Below, piece by piece: positions 42,821 through 53,712 of a DNA stretch of 64,000 nucleotides; position 1 is the first letter of the stretch, and the number at the start of each line of letters is the position of its first letter. The translations under genes were made by a program, and so were the position numbers. The notes below the pieces were generated by a model. It was not told the DNA's origin. It was given only the letters and a program-made list of their open reading frames with translations, and did no database searches. The stretch comes from Vibrio syngnathi (GTDB lineage Bacteria; Pseudomonadota; Gammaproteobacteria; Enterobacterales; Vibrionaceae). The stretch is from positions 2,976,001-3,040,000 of the forward strand of contig NZ_CP017916.1 of NCBI RefSeq assembly GCF_002119525.1, in the 5' to 3' direction.

Positions 42821-43387
42821 TTATTTTACACGACCAACGTATTCGCCAGTACGAGTATCAACTTTAACAACTTCACCGATAGCGATGAATAGAGGTACGC
42901 GAACTACCGCGCCTGTTGCTAGAGTTGCAGGTTTACCACCCGTACCCTGTGTATCGCCTTTCAGGCCAGGATCAGTTTCAGTTACTTCGATCTCAACAAA
43001 GTTTGGCGGAGTAACAGTGATAGGGTTATCATTCCACAACGTTAGAGTACAAACGTCATTTTCAACTAACCATTTTGCTGAATCAGCGACTGCTTTTACG
43101 TCTGCTGCGATTTGCTCAAATGTTTCGTTGTTCATGAAGTGGTAGAATTCGCCATCGTTGTATAGGTAGCCTAGTTCAACGTCAACAACATCTGCAAGCT
43201 CGAAGCTTTCGCCTGACTTGAATGTTTTCTCTAACACTTTGCCTGACAGCAGTTTACGAAGTTTTACACGGTTAAACGCTTGGCCTTTACCTGGCTTAAC
43301 GTATTCATTGTCGATAATTGCGCAAGGCTCATTATCTAACATGAATTTTAAACCGCCTTTGAATTCATTGGTGCTTACTGACGCCAT
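42821..43387 (-). CDS. efp: Elongation factor P
   Basis: EF-P rescues ribosomes stalled at polyproline. The 188-residue form starts [17 protein letters not shown]; the frame extends 11 codons upstream without likeness. Lys34 in [11 protein letters not shown] is the residue that takes beta-lysine. Domains II/III end in [26 protein letters not shown] (about 163-188). It diverges from epmB, whose ATG is only 32 bp away, so the two promoters overlap. Confidence 0.97.
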   Translation of the reverse strand: MASVSTNEFKGGLKFMLDNEPCAIIDNEYVKPGKGQAFNRVKLRKLLSGKVLEKTFKSGESFELADVVDVELGYLYNDGEFYHFMNNETFEQIAADVKAVADSAKWLVENDVCTLTLWNDNPITVTPPNFVEIEVTETDPGLKGDTQGTGGKPATLATGAVVRVPLFIAIGEVVKVDTRTGEYVGRVK

Positions 43388-43419
43388 GATTTTATTTCCA
43401 CATCTTTGAGTTGATTTCA

Positions 43420-44442
43420 ATGCCGCATATCATAACCCGAAAAGTCGAATCTGTTGAGCAAAACTGGCTCAAACAGCTATCGAATGCGATCTCTGACCCG
43501 ACAAAACTGCTTCAAGCATTGGAAATAGACCCAACACCGTGGCAAAAAGGATTCGCAGCACGTGAGCTGTTTTCACTTCGAGTTCCTCTTAGCTTTGTTG
43601 ATCGAATGGAAAAAGGTAACCCACACGACCCTCTATTACGTCAGGTGTTACCACTCAACGAAGAGTTCGAGGTTCACCAAGGCTATTCCGCAGATCCATT
43701 GGAAGAGCAAGAGAATGCAATCCCGGGCTTACTGCACAAATACAAAAATCGCGCACTGATGATTGTGAAAGGCGGTTGTGCTGTAAACTGCCGCTACTGC
43801 TTCCGCCGTCATTTCCCTTATCAAGATAACAAGGGCTCGAAATCTGTGTGGCAAACTAGCCTCGACTATGTAGCCGCCCATCCAGAGATCAACGAAGTTA
43901 TCTTATCCGGTGGCGACCCTTTGATGGCCAAGGACAGCGAACTTGAATGGCTTATCCATGCTATCGAACATATCCCGCATGTAAAAACCGTTCGAATTCA
44001 TAGCCGATTACCGGTTGTGATCCCCGCTCGAGTGACAGATGAACTGTGCCAATTGTTAGCTCAAACTCACCTCAACGTCGTGATGGTCAGCCATATTAAT
44101 CATGCCAACGAGATTAACTTAGAGCTCAAGCAAGCCTTTCATAAGCTAAAACTCAGTGGGGCCACTCTGCTCAATCAAGGCGTGATGCTAAAAGGTGTTA
44201 ACAATAGTGCTAACTCATTGAAAGAATTAAGCGAAAAGCTATTCGATGCCGGCGTGTTACCTTACTATATGCATGTACTTGATAAAGTTCAGGGCGCCGC
44301 TCATTTCTATATCACCGATGAAGAAGCAAAGATGCACTTTAAGGGGTTGATCTCTGAGGTTTCTGGCTACCTAGTACCTAAGTTAACTCGCGAGATTGGC
44401 GGCCGCAGCAGCAAGACACCACTTGACTTACATATTGAATAA
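43420..44442 (+). CDS. epmB: EF-P beta-lysylation protein EpmB (lysine 2,3-aminomutase-like)
   Basis: EpmB is a radical-SAM, PLP enzyme that makes (R)-beta-lysine for EpmA. The 340-residue protein has the cluster motif [15 protein letters not shown] (about 117-131; Cys117, Cys121, Cys124), [14 protein letters not shown] near 163 and [15 protein letters not shown] near 198. It is shorter than true lysine aminomutases, as expected. ATG 43420 is used; a TTG three codons earlier is less likely. Confidence 0.96.
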   Translation: MPHIITRKVESVEQNWLKQLSNAISDPTKLLQALEIDPTPWQKGFAARELFSLRVPLSFVDRMEKGNPHDPLLRQVLPLNEEFEVHQGYSADPLEEQENAIPGLLHKYKNRALMIVKGGCAVNCRYCFRRHFPYQDNKGSKSVWQTSLDYVAAHPEINEVILSGGDPLMAKDSELEWLIHAIEHIPHVKTVRIHSRLPVVIPARVTDELCQLLAQTHLNVVMVSHINHANEINLELKQAFHKLKLSGATLLNQGVMLKGVNNSANSLKELSEKLFDAGVLPYYMHVLDKVQGAAHFYITDEEAKMHFKGLISEVSGYLVPKLTREIGGRSSKTPLDLHIE

Positions 44443-44644
44443 CCCTATCTGGAATAATCGTCGCTTCTTATCGTCTTAAACATCAAGAAGCGACAAAAGA
44501 AAACTCCCCTACCTTCTCGTTGACCACCACCGGCTGTTAAACCTTAAGCAGATAACCCAATCGTTAAGACAAAAAGTTTTTGTTCGATCGTCCGGTCTAT
44601 TATTAGCATACTCGGCTCTATTCTAAATTTTTATGAGGGGTGAT

Positions 44645-45133
44645 ATGCCACAATTTATAGAACAAACTCTCAACCTTGCCCCCTTTAGCTGGGCAGGCCT
44701 CGCAGCATGCATGCTGTGTGGGTCGTTAATCGGCATCGAGCGACAAACACGCGGAAAGCCTGTAGGGATCAGGACATCAATTCTTATCATCAGCGGTACT
44801 TATTTCTTCCTTACGATGGCAATTAGCCTTTCCCCTAACACGCTCGATCAAGCCCGTGTACTTGGTCAGATCATTACTGGGGTGGGTTTCCTTGGCGCTG
44901 GGGTAATGATGACACTGGATGGTAAGATTCATGGCGTCACGTCTGCGGCCATTATTTGGGTGTTGGCTGCTTTGGGGATGATGATCGCACTTGGCCACCT
45001 TTCGCAATCTGTCATTATCACGCTAATGGCGCTAGTGATTCTGCTTGGTGTCGATAAAGTGGAAAACAGCTTCCAAAGCCTGCGCCGTGGTGTGCATCAA
45101 AAATGGATGAACAAGGGTCGTATCAAGAAATAG
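44645..45133 (+). CDS. MgtC/SapB-family membrane protein
   Basis: A 162-residue inner-membrane protein with four to five spans. The family signature LCGSLIGIERQTRGKPVGIRTSILI (about residues 24-48) is present, as is GQIITGVGFLGAGVMM (about 79-94). It lacks the C-terminal ACT-like domain of Salmonella MgtC, so it is the short SapB/YhiD type. ATG 44645 follows GAGGGG. The role (often linked to acid or Mg2+ stress) is uncertain. Confidence 0.87.
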   Translation: MPQFIEQTLNLAPFSWAGLAACMLCGSLIGIERQTRGKPVGIRTSILIISGTYFFLTMAISLSPNTLDQARVLGQIITGVGFLGAGVMMTLDGKIHGVTSAAIIWVLAALGMMIALGHLSQSVIITLMALVILLGVDKVENSFQSLRRGVHQKWMNKGRIKK

Positions 45134-45265
45134 CATCGAACCTTAGATGGCACTGCTTAAATTGCATCTTTTAGATAAAAGAGCGCTTAGGTGTTCGATA
45201 TATAGAATGAAGGCCGAGTCAAACGATTAGGCCTTCATTGGTCACTACAAACTAATCGCTGCGAA

Positions 45266-46744
45266 TTAAAACACGTGAATACACACTTGATTCTTTCCTG
45301 CGGCCTTCGCCTTATAAAGCTGTTCATCAGATGAACGAATACTATGGTTTTCCCACAAGTGCCCAATACTGTCGAACTTGTTCAATGAATAAAGCGTTGC
45401 TCCCCCTGATACTGAGATATTAATCTTGTCACCGATCGGACATCGATAACTTTGCAAACTAATGTCATTTCTAATGCGTTCAAAGATCGATGAAAGTAAT
45501 TCGGATGATTCGCCCGCAATCGCGACAACAAACTCTTCACCACCAAATCTCGCCACGATGTCTTGCTGCCTAACGCTGTTCAGCATTAACTGAGCAACAT
45601 GGCAAATCACCTCATCTCCCACCTTATGCCCATACTGGTCATTCACCACTTTGAAATCATCGATATCAAATACACCAACACCAATAATTGGCTCCTCATT
45701 TTGGTTCAGTAACCGAGCTTCAAAACCACGCCGATTATATAAACCAGTCAATGGGTCGAGCATCGCTAAATTCTTCAATCGCTTGTGCTCTTGCTTGATA
45801 TAAAACCGCCACAACCACAGTGCTGAGATAAAGTACAAAGCTAATAAAATAAATAGCTGAACCCGTTCCAGTTCCAGTATATGTAAGAAGTGCTCAATCT
45901 TCCCTTCTTCAATAGTCAGGTACAACTCAGTATTCATTCCATCGACATACAAAGGCCGTGAATAGGTAAAGTCCAACAGCCCATATTTGTTCACTCCTCT
46001 TGCACTCGTCACCTGGTATCCATGAACAGGATTCGAGACGAGATTCGAAACGTAGCCATCAACACCGAGCACCCCTTTGAACTCACCATCAACATAGATA
46101 CCTTTGGTTAAAGTCACTACCTTCTTCCCTGTTAGGTAGTCATCGTACTGGCCGGTATACACCACCTGTTCTTGACTCTGAGCTAAGCCAAAGCGAATCG
46201 TATTTACCCAATAAGGGCGGCTATTAACGACTGAGTCAAAGGTGTCACCTTTAATGTAACGGGCAAAATCGGAAGGAGAAGAGATAATGAATTTATCTTT
46301 GGAGATAAAGTAAATCGCCGAGATGGTATCAATGGTATTAGCAAAGTAAGCCATAGTGGGTGCGATAAACATGCGCTTACCCGCTTCAGAGTGAAGTTCT
46401 GATTTCAAATCGCACATCTCACTAGGACCAGAGAACATAAAATCAAATCGAGTAGCTTGTTGGTCTTCACTAATGAAATAACACGTCTCACCTTCAATCT
46501 TTTTCTCATGTGAGAATACGTAGGTATCACTATGCAACGGATAGAGCGCGGTGATGTTGTACTCAAGCGCATTAATGATCTGTGTGAGCTCCGCTAAAGA
46601 GCGTGTCACACCTTGGTTTTCGATTCCATACTGTTTATCTGACTCTTCCGCTGAATCAACGAGCAATAAGCTCAAAACAACTAAAAAACTGGCTGTCAGA
46701 CTTAAGAAAGCCTTCTTAAAATCGACGGTATGGGGATTAATCAA
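45266..46744 (-). CDS. Membrane-bound diguanylate cyclase with periplasmic sensor
   Basis: This predicted c-di-GMP synthase has 492 residues: TM1 about 13-29, a large periplasmic Cache-like sensor region (about 30-295), TM2 QLFILLALYFISALWLWRFY (about 297-316), and a GGDEF domain starting LAMLDPLTGLYNRRGFEARL. The active site is GGEEF (about 401-405), preceded by the product-inhibition I-site RQQD with the standard five-residue spacing, so it should be active and feedback-controlled. No EAL domain. The signal sensed is unknown. Confidence 0.92.
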   Translation of the reverse strand: MINPHTVDFKKAFLSLTASFLVVLSLLLVDSAEESDKQYGIENQGVTRSLAELTQIINALEYNITALYPLHSDTYVFSHEKKIEGETCYFISEDQQATRFDFMFSGPSEMCDLKSELHSEAGKRMFIAPTMAYFANTIDTISAIYFISKDKFIISSPSDFARYIKGDTFDSVVNSRPYWVNTIRFGLAQSQEQVVYTGQYDDYLTGKKVVTLTKGIYVDGEFKGVLGVDGYVSNLVSNPVHGYQVTSARGVNKYGLLDFTYSRPLYVDGMNTELYLTIEEGKIEHFLHILELERVQLFILLALYFISALWLWRFYIKQEHKRLKNLAMLDPLTGLYNRRGFEARLLNQNEEPIIGVGVFDIDDFKVVNDQYGHKVGDEVICHVAQLMLNSVRQQDIVARFGGEEFVVAIAGESSELLSSIFERIRNDISLQSYRCPIGDKINISVSGGATLYSLNKFDSIGHLWENHSIRSSDEQLYKAKAAGKNQVCIHVF

Positions 46745-46877
46745 AGCATATAAATCATCGTTAAAATTTATCGAACATTGTACTTATTGATATAGATACT
46801 GCAACAGAAAATATAAAACGAAGTGCTTATTAACTAATTTGAGGTATATAGACAAGAAAAAGGGATTGATAGTAGTG

Positions 46878-46903
46878 ACGCCTAAACAGAGAAGTTTAGG
46901 CGT
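46878..46903. repeat. Perfect hairpin next to tandem repeats
   Basis: ACGCCTAAAC and GTTTAGGCGT form a perfect 10-bp stem with a 6-base loop. No T-run follows on either strand, so it is not a standard terminator. Confidence 0.6.
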
Positions 46904-46944
46904 TGATAACGCTTAGTCTTTAATAGCTATTACGCTAGCTAAAC

Positions 46945-47001
46945 AGCTAATGTGCTAACTAAAAGCTAATGTGCTAACTAAAAGCTAATTCGCTAACTAA
47001 A
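46945..47001. repeat. 19-bp tandem repeat, three copies
   Basis: AGCTAATGTGCTAACTAAA occurs at 46945-46963 and 46964-46982, and with two changes at 46983-47001. A partial unit follows. The array lies about 40 bp beyond the stop of the secreted repeat protein gene. The rest of the 294-bp gap (46745-47038) holds the hairpin at 46878-46903 and nothing else recognisable. Confidence 0.85.
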
Positions 47002-47038
47002 AGTCGCTAATAGTAAGACCAAAGGCTAAACGACAGCT

Positions 47039-47596
47039 TTACTTCGCAAAGTTTACAATCGGGAAGCACGGGAAGAAACCGTTATCCGCACAGTTGATCA
47101 GACCAATCTGTACGCCTTCGATTTTGTTGGTTTTGTTGAAGATACCAACCTGAACCGTCGACACCTCTGAAAGGTTCGCAGCGCCAACATCCACCATAGT
47201 GTTACCTTCGGAGTAGTTTACGAAACTAACGTTCGCGCCTTTTACATCATTAGTAATGTTAACGGCACCTAAGTTAACACCTGTTGTTTTACCTGTGTTC
47301 CAGTTAAAGAAACCTAGTGAAGCACCTGTCATTTCTTGGTTTACTTTTGATGCACCAAAAATACCAAGGTTCACACCTGTCGTGGTTTGCGTCTCAGACA
47401 TACCAACAACCGCAAGGTCAACACCTTTAAGGTCATTCACTTGTCCATGAAGCAAAGCCAAACGTACACCACCAACCGCATCAGAATCCGGAGCGTTGAA
47501 ACCATTGATCGTTGAAAACATAACAGGCGAAGAAGCAAATGCTGCCGGTGCCATTACTGCTGCAGACACAGCAAGTACTGAAAGTAATTTTTTCAT
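47039..47596 (-). CDS. Secreted protein with LA_2272-like surface repeats
   Basis: A 185-residue exported protein: signal peptide MKKLLSVLAVSAAVMAPAAFA (1-21), then about six imperfect repeats of 18-20 residues of the form GVNLGIFGASKVNQEMTGAS, GVNLGAVNITNDVKGANVS, VQVGIFNKTNKIEGVQIG. The pattern resembles the LA_2272-type surface repeat and predicts a small beta-solenoid. Two cysteines in INCADNGFFPCFP near the end could form a disulfide. Function is unknown. It lies downstream of groSL but has its own gap and is probably separate. Confidence 0.7.
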   Translation of the reverse strand: MKKLLSVLAVSAAVMAPAAFASSPVMFSTINGFNAPDSDAVGGVRLALLHGQVNDLKGVDLAVVGMSETQTTTGVNLGIFGASKVNQEMTGASLGFFNWNTGKTTGVNLGAVNITNDVKGANVSFVNYSEGNTMVDVGAANLSEVSTVQVGIFNKTNKIEGVQIGLINCADNGFFPCFPIVNFAK

Positions 47597-47809
47597 TAGG
47601 GAGTCTCCACTGACTGATTGTTGACTTGATTAATCTATATTTGATCAAGTATTTATTGTCCTTCACTCAACAGCTATCCATGTTAAATCAATGTCATAAC
47701 TGTACCATTGAATATAAGACTCAAAATCATAAAGAGCAATATTGAGCGGAGGATATCATGAGAGGCAAGAGTAACCATCGGCAGTCAGGTTTCTGAAAGT
47801 AGACGATAA

Positions 47810-47850
47810 AGATTCCCTATCACGCTCGTGCCTCGCTGTCGGGAGTGACG
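47810..47850 (-). repeat. Half copy of the palindromic intergenic repeat
   Basis: Read on the minus strand this is CGTCACTCCCGACAGCGAGG followed by CACGAGCGTGATAGGGAATC, nearly the same as the first hairpin of the full copy at 53713-53835. It lies just beyond the groL terminator. Confidence 0.75.
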
Positions 47851-47865
47851 ATTTCAAAGCATAAA

Positions 47866-47891
47866 AAAACGGAGACCGAAGTCTCCGTTTT
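47866..47891 (-). terminator. groSL terminator
   Basis: AAAACGGAGAC and GTCTCCGTTTT form an 11-bp stem with a TTCG loop (minus strand) followed by TTTTTTT. Confidence 0.9.
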
Positions 47892-47936
47892 CTAAAGCTT
47901 ATGTATGACTTTCTCGGTTACGAGAAAGGGGGATGA

Positions 47937-49595
<1,659 letters not shown>

Positions 49596-49631
49596 TCAAA
49601 TTCTTTGTTTCGGGGCGTCTCAGCGTTATCG

Positions 49632-49730
49632 CGTCATTCTGAACAGTGAGGGACGAACGTGATTCAGAATCTACTCAAATCGCACTCTGTTTAGATTCCA
49701 GATAATTCGTTCCTCATTTCTGGAATGACG
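49632..49730. repeat. Palindromic double-hairpin repeat, copy A (inside groSL)
   Basis: The unit begins CGTCATTC and ends GGAATGACG (terminal inverted repeat). Inside are two hairpins, ATTCTGAA/TTCAGAAT and ATTCCAGA/TCTGGAAT. It lies between groS and groL. Confidence 0.8.
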
Positions 49731-49789
49731 GTATGAATCATCCAATACTGGCTCTGATAACTTTTACTGAGAGTTAAATGAAAAATAGA

Positions 49790-50080
49790 TTACTCGACGA
49801 TCGCCATGATGTCGTTTTCAGACATGATCAGAACTTCTTTGCCGTCGATTTTTTCAGTTTTCGTGCCGTAACCTTCAGCAAAGATAACGGTATCGCCAAC
49901 TTTTACGTCCAACGGTTGCACTGAACCGTTTTCTAGAATGCGGCCTTTGCCAACAGCTAGAATGATACCGCGAGTCGATTTTTCTGCGGCAGAACCAGTT
50001 AGAACGATGCCACCAGCAGATTTAGATTCAACTTCTTGGCGCTCAACGATAACTCGGTCATGTAGAGGACGGATATTCAT
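49790..50080 (-). CDS. groS: Co-chaperonin GroES (Hsp10)
   Basis: This heptameric lid of GroEL has 96 residues. It starts [20 protein letters not shown] and includes the mobile-loop segment [12 protein letters not shown] (about 20-31) and [11 protein letters not shown]. The frame extends 57 codons further up, but the 96-residue form matches the family exactly. A heat-shock-type promoter lies upstream. Confidence 0.97.
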   Translation of the reverse strand: MNIRPLHDRVIVERQEVESKSAGGIVLTGSAAEKSTRGIILAVGKGRILENGSVQPLDVKVGDTVIFAEGYGTKTEKIDGKEVLIMSENDIMAIVE

Positions 50081-50150
50081 CGGTCTTATCTCCTGATAAT
50101 TTCCATTTAAATTTTGATAGTTGCCACGATTAGCGTGGGTCAAACAATAT

Positions 50151-50177
50151 GTTGGGGACAATGTGATGAATCCCAAG
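50151..50177 (-). promoter_or_regulatory. Candidate sigma-32 (heat-shock) promoter of groSL
   Basis: On the minus strand CTTGGG (50172-50177), 14 bp, then CCCCAAC (50151-50157) resembles the sigma-32 consensus CTTGAAA-N13-15-CCCCATNT. It lies about 70 bp before the groS ATG. Confidence 0.6.
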
Positions 50178-50234
50178 GGGGGAAAGATACTTTTTGTGAA
50201 GAAGTTCAAACAACAAGAAATGTAGAAAGAAAAA

Positions 50235-50257
50235 TGGCTAGTGGATAACACTAGCCA
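50235..50257 (-). terminator. Terminator after the wzz pseudogene
   Basis: TGGCTAGTG and CACTAGCCA form a 9-bp stem with a 5-base loop followed on the minus strand by TTTTTC, just past the wzz stop. Confidence 0.75.
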
Positions 50258-50265
50258 TTAGAAAT

Positions 50266-51381
50266 TTAGTCTTCTTTTCTAAACGCAAAACGAATTAGAA
50301 CAATCGCAACACCCAACATGCCGCCTAACAATGCACCAAGAACAACAATCAAAGCACGCTTAGGTTTATCGCGAGTCATCGGCTGCTCAACATTTTCTAG
50401 GTAACGGAACGTTTGAAACTCTACAGAACGGTCAATTTCAAGATTATTAAGCATATCCAGCTTTGCATTAATCTGATGTAAGCGAGGCTCTATCACGCTT
50501 AAATTTTTAACAGATTCTAAAGCTCTAACTTTCGCATCTAAACCTTTACCTCCTAAGTCAATGCTAAACAATTCTTTCTCATTGCCTGTTTGAATCGGTT
50601 TGTCTACACCAGCTGACCTAGCAATTTGAGCAGCGTACTTAGCTCGTTCAGTTTCTACTAATAACTTATTTCTCGCTTGGATTTCCAGTGCTTTCTTTTG
50701 TTGAATCAATTCGTTACGTTTAACACTGACTACTGCATTTAAATTATTGAAGGCATCTTCATAAACTATAGACTCTGTCGCTGAAATATAAGAAACAAGC
50801 ATATCGAAACTACTAGCCTTCGTTATACTCTGAAAGCTAACGAGATAAGGTGATTTAATTCCCCTGTGATCGACAAGAGAAGCATTGATTTTCTCAAACC
50901 ACTCAGAATACAACCTACGCATAGAGCCTTCTGCCATAGCAGAATCTTCAGCCAAAATAATATCTTTAAACTCAGCACTTTGTTTCAGAAAAGCTCGTTT
51001 GTTATTACTCGAATTAAAAGCGTCTATAAAGCCTTGAAACAGTAATTTGGAATCGATGAGATTATTCAAATCATTATTAACTAAAACGGTCCCATCATCT
51101 TGATAAACATTGAAAATTGGTTGAAATTGCTTTACTTACTGTTGATACAGAGTCAAATCTTGAGGCTGAGAGACCGTAATTGTAGCGCTAGAAGTCCACC
51201 ACTCTTGAGCAAATAGTGAAAAAACAATACTGCAAGTTGAAAATAAGAACGTAACAACAATTATTAATAACTTACCATCCCACACTGCACGAAAAAGCTC
51301 TTTAAGATCAATCTCATCATTGGGGTGATACATGGGCGGATTTTCAGGGGAGTACGGTTGTGGTTGGCTCTGTTGCTTCAC
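50266..51381 (-). pseudogene. wzz: Wzz-type polysaccharide chain-length determinant, broken by one in-frame stop
   Basis: The frame is continuous over 371 codons except for a single TAA at 51136-51138. The N-terminal piece (81 codons) has NDEIDLKELFRAVWDGKLL, the first membrane helix, and the Wzz-domain TSSATITVSQPQDLTLYQQ; reading past the stop continues VKQFQPIFNVYQDDGTVL and on to a long coiled region and the second membrane helix RALIVVLGALLGGMLGVAIV near the C-terminus. One base change (for example CAA to TAA) explains it. Wzz proteins set O-antigen length in the inner membrane. It diverges from the MATE gene. Confidence 0.88.
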
Positions 51382-51538
51382 TATAAGTCTCTCAAAAACA
51401 TCTAAATTAATAACGTTAGAATCTTATCACACCGTATGCAGCAAGTATTCTGTGATTTGTAAACTTTATGAACGCGATCTTCAGACTACGCACAATTCAC
51501 TGTATCCTACCCGTATTCTAGTTCAATCGGCGTTTTAC

Positions 51539-52882
51539 ATGCAAGATAAGCATGGGCTTCTCACGGCCCCGATAGCACAGACTCTTCGTACTATGACTAT
51601 ACCGACAATATTCGGCATGGTGGCGATCTTGATGTTTAACCTCGTCGATACTTTCTTTATCTCGTTGCTTGGTACTCAAGCCCTTGCTGCTGTTAGCTTT
51701 ACCTTCCCTGTTACCTTTGCGATTAACTGCATCACCATGGGTATAGGCATTGGCCTTTCCACTTGTATTGGGCGGTTGCTTGGTCAAGGTTGCGCACAAA
51801 ATGCAGCTCGCTTTACTGGTCACGGTTTATTACTTGCGGTGCTTCTTGTTGGTTTTGCATCAACTCTGGGGCTTGTAACACTTGAACCCATGTTTGCCTT
51901 ATTAGGGGCAGAACCCAAGTTACTGCCACTGATATCCGAGTACATGTCGGTTTGGTATTTAGCGATACCGCTGCTTGTTATTCCTATGGCAGGCAACAGC
52001 GCAATACGAGCCAGTGGCGATACCAAAACACCCGCTAAGATCATGATGCTAGCCGGCCTTATTAACGGCATTCTCGATCCTCTATTAATCTTTGGTTACG
52101 GCCCTTTCCCGGAGTTAGGGATTCAAGGCGCCGCCATTGCTAGCGGATTCAGTTGGTTTGGGGCGTTATGTGGCTCACTGTATGTATTAACCCTACGAGA
52201 AAAGCTACTTGCTCCGCCCAAACTACAAAACATCATCGATGACTGGAAACAGATCTTAACCATCGGCACTCCCGCCGCCCTTTCCAATGCCCTGAACCCA
52301 CTCGCTGGCGCCATTATTATGATGATGTTAGCCAAACAAGGAACAGAAGCCGTGGCGGCTTATGGCGCTGCCCAGCGTATTGAATCGATTTTGATCATCG
52401 TGTTGATGTCTTTAACTTCTGCCCTTACGCCTTTCATGGCGCAGAACTTTGGCGCAAACAACCCTCAGCGCAGTTTTAAGGCCCTGTTTCTAAGCATGCG
52501 CTTTGCCCTACTATTCCAAGGGTTGGTCTTCTTAATGATGGTGCCACTGAGCATTCCTTTGGCCGCCCTGTTCTCTCAAGAAGAGTCGGTGCGAGGCATA
52601 TTGTGGCATTACCTACTAGTCGTGCCCTTTAGCTATGGGTTCCAAGGCATTGTGATGATGTTGATTAGCGGCATGAACGCCATGCATCAACCACTTAAAG
52701 CCTTCCAATGGAGCTTCATGCGCCTATTTGTATTCACACTTCCATTCGCTTGGATAGGCAGCCAAATCAACGGCGTTGAAGGGCTGTTTATTGGTTTGGC
52801 TTTAGGGAATATTATCGGCGGTATTTCAGGGTATTGCTTTGCGCTTCGTGTAAGGGCTCAAGCAGATGAGAGATTCGAGTAA
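51539..52882 (+). CDS. MATE-family multidrug/Na+ antiporter
   Basis: This predicted inner-membrane efflux pump has 447 residues and 12 spans in two MatE repeats. The first repeat has MTIPTIFGMVAILMFNLVDTFFISLLG with the conserved loop residues, then GIGLSTCIGRLLGQG; the second begins ILTIGTPAALSNALNPLAGA. The frame runs upstream to 51332, but the ATG at 51539 fits the family start MQDKHGLLTAPIAQTLR. Substrate unknown. Confidence 0.87.
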   Translation: MQDKHGLLTAPIAQTLRTMTIPTIFGMVAILMFNLVDTFFISLLGTQALAAVSFTFPVTFAINCITMGIGIGLSTCIGRLLGQGCAQNAARFTGHGLLLAVLLVGFASTLGLVTLEPMFALLGAEPKLLPLISEYMSVWYLAIPLLVIPMAGNSAIRASGDTKTPAKIMMLAGLINGILDPLLIFGYGPFPELGIQGAAIASGFSWFGALCGSLYVLTLREKLLAPPKLQNIIDDWKQILTIGTPAALSNALNPLAGAIIMMMLAKQGTEAVAAYGAAQRIESILIIVLMSLTSALTPFMAQNFGANNPQRSFKALFLSMRFALLFQGLVFLMMVPLSIPLAALFSQEESVRGILWHYLLVVPFSYGFQGIVMMLISGMNAMHQPLKAFQWSFMRLFVFTLPFAWIGSQINGVEGLFIGLALGNIIGGISGYCFALRVRAQADERFE

Positions 52883-52950
52883 CCGAGATGCGAAAAGATA
52901 TAAGAGCGTAAGAGCAGATGTAAGACTCTAGTGGCGTTCTAATTAAACTC

Positions 52951-53058
52951 CGTCATTCCCTATAGCGAGGTACGAGCACCGTAGGGAATCTATTGTCCAT
53001 AACTAATGGCTCGTTGTTTGAGATTCCAGACACTTCGTCCCTCAGTTCTGGAATGACG
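52951..53058. repeat. Palindromic double-hairpin repeat, copy B
   Basis: CGTCATTCC at the left end and GGAATGACG at the right end bracket two hairpins: ATTCCCTA/TAGGGAAT and ATTCCAGA/TCTGGAAT. It lies between the MATE gene and ogt. Confidence 0.85.
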
Positions 53059-53119
53059 GTTTATGGTATCGACATTCGAAGAGCTTGAGAGCAGAAAAAA
53101 CTAAAAGAAGGAAGATGAC

Positions 53120-53599
53120 ATGGAAGACACTATTTACAAAATGCTTTATGACGCACCGATTGGCAAGATGATCATTGTGAGTAATGGTGTGTCACTTATT
53201 GAAATTGACCATATAAATCATGAAGAGCCAATGACTAGCAATCCAGATGACCTTTGCCAACTGGCGACGAAGCAATTAGATGAATACTTTGCAGGCCAAC
53301 GCACCAGCTTTGACTTACCTTTAGAACCCAAAGGTACCGATTTTCAACGCAAAGCCTGGGTCGCCTTAACCAGTATCCCTTATGGCGAAACCATTAGCTA
53401 CGGTGAACAAGCAAAAAGAATGGATAACCCGAAAGCCGTAAGAGCGGTCGGTGGTGCGAACGGCAAAAACCCGTTTAGCATCGTTGTCCCCTGCCATCGA
53501 GTGATTGGGGCGAATGGAACATTAACTGGCTACACGGGCGGCATGAACCGCAAAGAATGGTTGTTGGATTTTGAACGTTCGGTTTTGAAAGCAAGATAA
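53120..53599 (+). CDS. ogt: Methylated-DNA--[protein]-cysteine S-methyltransferase
   Basis: This suicide repair protein removes methyl or alkyl groups from O6 of guanine. It has 159 residues. The helix-turn-helix region FQRKAWVALTSIPYGETISY (about 77-96) leads to the active site PCHRVIGANG with acceptor Cys at about 125, and the tail GYTGGMNRKEWLL is conserved. It lacks an Ada N-terminal domain. It is flanked on both sides by intergenic repeats. Confidence 0.95.
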   Translation: MEDTIYKMLYDAPIGKMIIVSNGVSLIEIDHINHEEPMTSNPDDLCQLATKQLDEYFAGQRTSFDLPLEPKGTDFQRKAWVALTSIPYGETISYGEQAKRMDNPKAVRAVGGANGKNPFSIVVPCHRVIGANGTLTGYTGGMNRKEWLLDFERSVLKAR

Positions 53600-53712
53600 G
53601 AGTAGCGAGTGACGAGATGCGAAAAGAAACAAAGAAGGATTTCTTTCTCTGCTTTTAGTCCTGTCACGACCCGTATCCCGGTTCGATTCCCCGCCTCTGC
53701 CCCTTTGGACAA

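Noticed and set aside
44777..45007. A 76-codon minus-strand frame inside the MgtC-like gene
   Set aside because: It lies wholly antisense to a recognised membrane protein and has no independent support.
50266..51069. Two separate small proteins in place of one broken wzz
   Set aside because: Both parts lie in one frame, the second has no ribosome-binding site or good start, and together they make one Wzz topology.
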